From: Linyphia triangularis
Taxonomy: Eukaryota; Arthropoda; Arachnida; Araneae; Linyphiidae
Direction of reading: 5' to 3'
Assembly (NCBI GenBank): GCA_963978545.1
Contig: OZ021724.1
Coordinates: forward strand, 94,533,792-94,597,791
DNA: 64,000 bases
This document shows positions 59,515 through 64,000 of the stretch, piece by piece (the stretch's first letter is position 1; each line of letters begins with the position of its first letter). The notes under the pieces were generated by a model. That model had not been told where the DNA came from. It saw only the letters and a list, made by a program, of their open reading frames with translations, and searched no databases. The position numbers were made by a program, and so were the translations under genes.

Positions 59515-59709
59515 ATGAAGTTCACCAGCCTTTTCCTGTCCGCCATGTTGGCCTTCGCCTTCCTCACTTGCGTGCTGGTCGAACAGGGCTCGATGCTGGC
59601 CTCCGCCCACCACCACCAGAACAACCAGGGAAATATCATGGAGATACTGGCTGCTGGGCTAGTGGTCAAGCTTCTGCAAGAGATGAACCATCATCATGGA
59701 CGAAAATAA
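59515..59709 (+). CDS. Small secreted His-rich peptide precursor with possible C-terminal amidation signal (paralogue 2)
   Basis: A 64-residue frame. Residues 1 to about 31 are a signal peptide or signal plus short linker (core LFLSAMLAFAFLTCVLV at 6-22; likely cut near Ala31). The mature part opens with HHHQNNQGN, has a predicted amphipathic helix (41-57, IMEILAAGLVVKLLQEM), and ends NHHHGRK. Gly-Arg-Lys at the very end is the usual substrate of carboxypeptidase and amidating enzyme, so the peptide may end in an amide. The mature part has no Cys. The helix is shared with the 42,062 product (10 of 14 identical). The start codon is 13 bases after the acceptor CTCTCTTTCAG (AG at 59,500-59,501). 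C-ending codons in the exon contrast with the AT-rich flank. AATAAA at 59,829-59,834 is a good polyadenylation signal. Clustered histidines could bind Zn or Cu (inference). Role unknown. Confidence 0.82.
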   Translation: MKFTSLFLSAMLAFAFLTCVLVEQGSMLASAHHHQNNQGNIMEILAAGLVVKLLQEMNHHHGRK

Positions 59710-59828
59710 CTTAGTACCGGGAAACCTGGAGAAGTGTTTTGGTCAAGTGATGGAAAAGATTAAAGCAGAAAAGGGAATCAGATGGTTTCACTGTAAATTT
59801 ACATTCGGTGTCTGTAAATAAGATCAGA

Positions 59829-59834
59829 AATAAA
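59829..59834 (+). terminator. Polyadenylation signal of the 59,515 gene
   Basis: AATAAA 120 bases after the stop codon, followed by a T-rich stretch. It gives a 3' UTR of about 140 bases. Confidence 0.75.
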
Positions 59835-59859
59835 CAAAATTATTTCGTTAAAATGTATT

Positions 59860-62288
59860 TGTGTTTAAAATGATTTATGCAATGATTATCCAATGAGAAA
59901 AATTCAATGAGCTCAATGATAACTACATGTGAAATTTCAGATCGCGTATGGATAGTATTCTGTATTAATTCAATTAGTTTCTCATTCTTAATGTAGATAG
60001 CAGCACAGTAGAAGTCTGTTGCTTATCATATATCTATAATGATCTATAACGAAGGAGGCTTTTTCTATTTGTGCAGTTGACATGTAAGCTTTGAGAACTC
60101 AGTGCTTTCTTCTTGCTCTCTGCTGTGTTGGTCTTAAATTGAGTTTTGTAGTTCAGTGTAATTTTATCTAGAGGTGAAGTTCTTAATTCTATTTTTACTG
60201 TGCTGTATTGCAAGGAATTTTCAAGTATTATTAAATAAGACTGGTCCACTCGTGTTTACCGCAATTCTTTCGAACCGAACAGCTATTAACAAACACATAT
60301 TATGAGTCAATTTTTGAAATCGCTATTGCATCAGATACACAAGAACAAGTTTTGATTAAATTTGTTTTGATACAGTCAGATTGAAAATAATTCAAAGTCG
60401 AGTCAGCACTTTATACTATTTTAAGTTATACTTACAGAAAATACTATCGCTCGTGTTCAACAAATGTAGTTCATATTTTTGAAATTTAATACAAATAAAT
60501 AAATTCCTAAATATTTAAATCAATGATAAGCCAACATAGCGAATTTTTATCTTTCATTCTGCAATCCAGTAAGATGCCTGTTTAGCTAAGCGAGTTCAAA
60601 ATTTTCAAACTGAATTACAAACACTGCAGAACATGCGATATGACAAATGATAGATATCATCAAGACTAGTTCGGACAGAAACGAAAGTACATGAAATAGC
60701 ACATGGAAATACTATTACAACTGTTACGTCCTAAACTGCAATACAGAAATGAATCATTTAGCAGTTAGAAGGTTTTAGCAAAAGCTTAGAAAGTTTACAT
60801 AAAATTTAACCGGAAGTTTTTTTTAAGTTCAGCCTAAAAAGTGAACTCTATGAACAGTTCCCATTCAGCTTCAAATCCTGAAATCGCATTATAACTTCAC
60901 TGTTTGGCAAAAAAAATTGTCACCAGAAATAGCGTCAAACTAGAAAACTTAATAAACTCTTTGTTTGTAGAAATATTACAGAATTTAATGGGATGTTTCT
61001 TACTAAGAAACGTCAACATAGGAATAATTTCGTCAATAATATCGCTAAATGCCATGTACTCGGTATTTTCTTTTCAAATAAATGATTTCAAGTTAAAGCC
61101 ACTAGCAATGATAAATATATTTTTAAGTTTTCAAATCAACCAGTGGTATTTTTTGGGTAAAATCTTCAGGAAATTGTAATCAGATCAATCAAAATGGAAA
61201 GTATGTAAAAGAATACTTTAAATGACACTAGCTATTACAATCCAACATGTTTTTTTTTGTTTTTTTTTTCCGTTTTTTTTTCTTCTGGAATTATCCAGAT
61301 TAATTTAAATAAGTAAATCGTTTTAGCGTGATTAACGATGACTTCTGAAATATACGAGTTTCCATAAGTGCAAGTACGCATTCACTCGGTAACCATGGGA
61401 AGATTGTGAAAATTGATCGACTTCAGATAGGATAATTTTCAGACAATGAGGATACTTTTAATTTATACAATGGATATTTTTGATACAGGGATGCACCGAA
61501 GGATGCGTACATACATCTATAATACATACCTATAATTCAAGCGTACATACGTCTATAATACATACCTATAACTCAAAACCTTTTTTACAACAAAATGTTA
61601 TTTTCTATGAACAAAACTATTCATAACGTTTTGTAAGCTTTGTAATTATATTTACGACTGTCAAATCTAAGATTTATTAAGCAAATATATACAAGATTGT
61701 GAAATTATTTAAAGGCAGAATTAAAAAGAAAATCTTTTTTTTTTTTTTTTTTTTAAGAACTTGGTTGAATGGAGTACACGGATCGAATTGTTATTTTATG
61801 CAAAGAAATTGCTTCATGTTATTACGTTAGTTTGACTATTTTGCGATATATTCATAATTTTTATTTGCTTTGCAACAGTCGATTTGCCATTATTGTATGA
61901 ATTTACGCATTTTCAGATATTTTGGGGGTGATTTAGTAATTACATTTCAATTCTATTTTTGGGAACAATTAATTATTTTTAGTTTAGTGTTAGTAGTAAA
62001 AGTCATTAAGGAAAAAAGATAGAGGTCTGGACATTAATTCTGAGTATCCAATTTTCTTCAAATTTTTGAAAAAAAATTCAAGAAAAATATGACAAAATCT
62101 ATAAAAGTAGACGTTTGGAGTAACAAATATACTGGGGTTTTTTGTACAACATAAAGGTGTTTTTCGCATGCACATTGAAATAAAAGTTGTCAGATTTTTT
62201 TTAAAACTATTTTTTCTTCATAGTAATAGCGTTCCTCAAAACTTTGAAGATTTTTAAACTTTTCTAAAACTGTAATTAGCAAAATTCG
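59860..62288. other. AT-rich stretch without a supported gene; one 36-bp duplication
   Basis: GCGTACATAC.TCTATAATAC-type units lie at 61,505-61,540 and 61,541-61,576. T runs lie at about 61,249-61,280 and 61,737-61,754. Frames at 60,034-60,249, 60,904-61,179 and 61,990-62,175 show no motif or bias. Confidence 0.5.
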
Positions 62289-62300
62289 AGAATGATTACA

Positions 62301-62483
62301 GGTTGGTTGGTTTGCACTCTCAATTACCTATTTTTATGCACAATAACGGCTAATCAGGCCAGGAACTACAGTTTAACGTGGATTCCGAACCACAACAAAT
62401 ATCCATGCCGAACCCAGGATTTGAACCCGGTACCTTTAGCATGCGATGCGAGAGCGCTAACCCCACAGTCACCAGGTGGGCCA
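62301..62483 (-). mobile_element. tRNA-derived SINE family B, copy 2
   Basis: Minus-strand relative of 52,812-52,985: GGCCCACCTGGTGACTGTGG then GGTTAGCGCTC, B box GGGTTCAAATCC, GGATATTTGTTGTGGTTCGG, AATCCACGTTAAACTGTAG, GATTAGCCGTTATTGTGC and the end CAAACCAACCAACC. Flanked by AGAATGATTACA (62,289-62,300) and AGAATGATTATA (62,484-62,495), a 12-bp target duplication with one mismatch. The frame 62,292-62,510 is a shadow of it. Confidence 0.9.
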
Positions 62484-62589
62484 AGAATGATTATAGAAAT
62501 ATCGTTGTAGAACATCTGTGAAAAGCTGGTCTTATTTGTGCTACAAAAATAAGGATAAACAAAGTTTAACTAAAATTATTTTTCAAAAA

Positions 62590-62900
62590 TAAGATTGTAA
62601 AAATTGTTGTAGGATAAAGTTAATAAATAAATTTTCACTATTATTTTTATAGTATATCTTTATAGACCCCCTTTAAATATATTGTACAATAAAGTTGATA
62701 CAAGAAGTTTCATTAACATTATTATGAAATATTTTTAGTTCAGCGTCATTAAATATTTTGTGCAAAAAAATTGATAAATAGAGTTTAATGAACAGTGTAG
62801 TAAAATATTAATTCAGAGTCTTCAAATATATTTTGCAATAAAATTGATAAATGAAGTTTCATTAACACATTGTTGTGTAATATTTTCAGTTTGGTGTAAC
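62590..62900. repeat. Diverged ~90-bp tandem units
   Basis: Three to four units with TAAATATATTGTACAATAAA, GTTGATA.A.GAAGTTT and CATTAACA.T cores near 62,670, 62,755 and 62,825. Low identity between units points to an old repeat. Confidence 0.65.
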
Positions 62901-62904
62901 CAAA

Positions 62905-62954
62905 CATTTCGTGTAATTTATTACACGAAATCGTGTAATTTATTACACGAAATG
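62905..62954. repeat. Two tandem hairpin units
   Basis: CGTGTAATTTATTACACG (8-bp stem, 2-base centre) occurs at 62,910-62,927 and 62,932-62,949, with TTT/AAA extending the first stem. The whole 50-bp block is itself almost palindromic. It sits at the right end of the ~90-bp tandem units and may be part of the same element. Confidence 0.85.
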
Positions 62955-64000
62955 TTTTATGATGATTGATATTGAAAAATGATCCATAAAAGAAGCATCA
63001 TTAGAATTTCTGTGCAAACCTGAATTTTTTGTTGAAAGAAGTGCATAAACAAAGTTTATTTAAACATCGATCCAGAAAATGTCTAATTAGGCGAATTTAA
63101 ATTAGCATAAGCGCATTTAAATTAGTATTTTAATATTTGGTTGGTGATTGAATAAAAAAAAAAAAAAGATGGAGCATTCAAATTTAGCAATCCGACTAAA
63201 ATCAAGCGTAATATATTTCTGTGTTTTCTTACCACATCAGCTTTCAAAAATATACAATCAATCCATAACAGTTTTGCGCAAGCAATCGCTTACGAAGATT
63301 CGAAACATCGACTTTCTTCAGACTTCAAAAAGAGGAACATCGTCCACAACCACCACAGCTAATTTGTTTTCAGGATGCCTCTTTTCAATCGCGAGAAGTT
63401 TCCTTCTCATGGTATTGTATAAAAATAATGTTAACTTTTCCTTATTAAATCTTAATCCAATTCAAATTAAATTTATAGTTCTTAATTTTGTACTAATTAC
63501 TGATTTCATTCGTATTATCATAATGATTAGATTTAGGAAGATTGCCACATAAACTAGCAATTAAAAATGTTTTGCTGAATGTTTTACTTTTCTATAACTT
63601 TTAAATCATGACTGTGAAATTAAAAATATTCCTTTAAGTGTCTTTTTTGCATATTATCGAAACACAAAATAAGGATATTGCTTACGCCGCGTCATGATTT
63701 CATTTCTTATATAATTATCGTTTGGTATATTTCTCGTTGTCATAGTTACACAATGTATTCTTTGCAAGTGGAAATTAAATATTGGTTTTTCTCAGAGTTC
63801 TATTTTTGTTTTGGTTGAAAAAGTGTGTTAAAAAGCCGTTAAAAACATTATCTCCCTACTACATAAAAGAATTACAATAAGAGTGTTTACAGAAGAAAAA
63901 TGAGTATCGCCATTTAGAAGTGTGTTTGTGATATTCTTAAAAGCTAATAACAAGTGATGATCAGTCGGAAATGAAATAACAGATATCATATAAATTTTTT
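62955..64000. other. AT-rich stretch without a supported gene
   Basis: The longest open frame (63,148-63,552, 134 codons) starts in a poly(A) run, has AT-rich codons and no recognisable domain. I regard it as chance, though an exon there cannot be excluded. Confidence 0.45.

Noticed and set aside
59427..59669. Minus-strand frame opposite the 59,515 exon.
   Set aside because: Antisense shadow; the plus strand has the paralogue match, acceptor and poly(A) signal.
26701..62483. Functional tRNA genes at the tRNA-like heads.
   Set aside because: All have A and B boxes but imperfect stems, SINE bodies and target-site duplications; they are SINE heads.
63148..63552. 134-codon frame, the longest in the AT-rich part.
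   Set aside because: It begins in a poly(A) run, uses AT-rich codons, and shows no domain or splice context.

Overview
The window reads as eukaryotic chromosomal DNA, most likely from an arthropod and probably an arachnid/spider. The arthropod part rests on the transposon mix (mariner, Tc1, hAT, Tigger-like, Helitron-like, Ty3/gypsy, LINE and tRNA-derived SINEs), the AT-rich non-coding DNA and spliced-looking small secreted-peptide genes. The spider part is inference only. There are no bacterial operons, rRNA genes or CRISPR arrays.

Region 1 (1 to about 21,297) is one uninterrupted head-to-tail satellite array of a 101-bp monomer (about 66% G+C, about 11 CpG per unit, roughly 211 units), running off the left edge. 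Most of it is nearly identical copy to copy. The last 3.7 kb is more variable and carries a nested higher-order pattern: 5-monomer (505 bp) spacing inside a 19-monomer (1,919 bp) duplication. The array stops abruptly at about 21,297.

Region 2 (21,298-64,000) is AT-rich and mostly a graveyard of mobile elements, several nested in one another. It holds a mariner 3' end; a non-autonomous hAT element with a perfect 8-bp target duplication inside an older repeat; a decayed Tc1 transposase cut by a Helitron-like element that is itself cut by a SINE; a 166-bp tandem repeat; a decayed Ty3/gypsy pol (minus strand); a LINE C-terminus split by a SINE, followed by a triplicated 352-bp unit; three tRNA-derived SINE families; three MITE families; and a second Helitron locus with two copies head to tail.

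Only two coding exons look like real host genes: 42,062-42,271 (69 aa) and 59,515-59,709 (64 aa), both plus strand. Each starts shortly after a good 3' splice site and encodes a signal peptide plus a short mature peptide. They share a 14-residue helical motif, E-I-L-x-A-G-L-x-x-K-L-L-x-E, so they are diverged paralogues of one small secreted, His-rich family that I do not recognise. The second ends in Gly-Arg-Lys, a possible C-terminal amidation signal. A TATA promoter with a short non-coding exon and splice donor lies at 51,112-51,194 and could be the first exon of the second gene. A separate CRE/CCAAT-rich promoter candidate with its own donor lies at 42,840-43,093. These two peptide genes are the best candidates for something undescribed.
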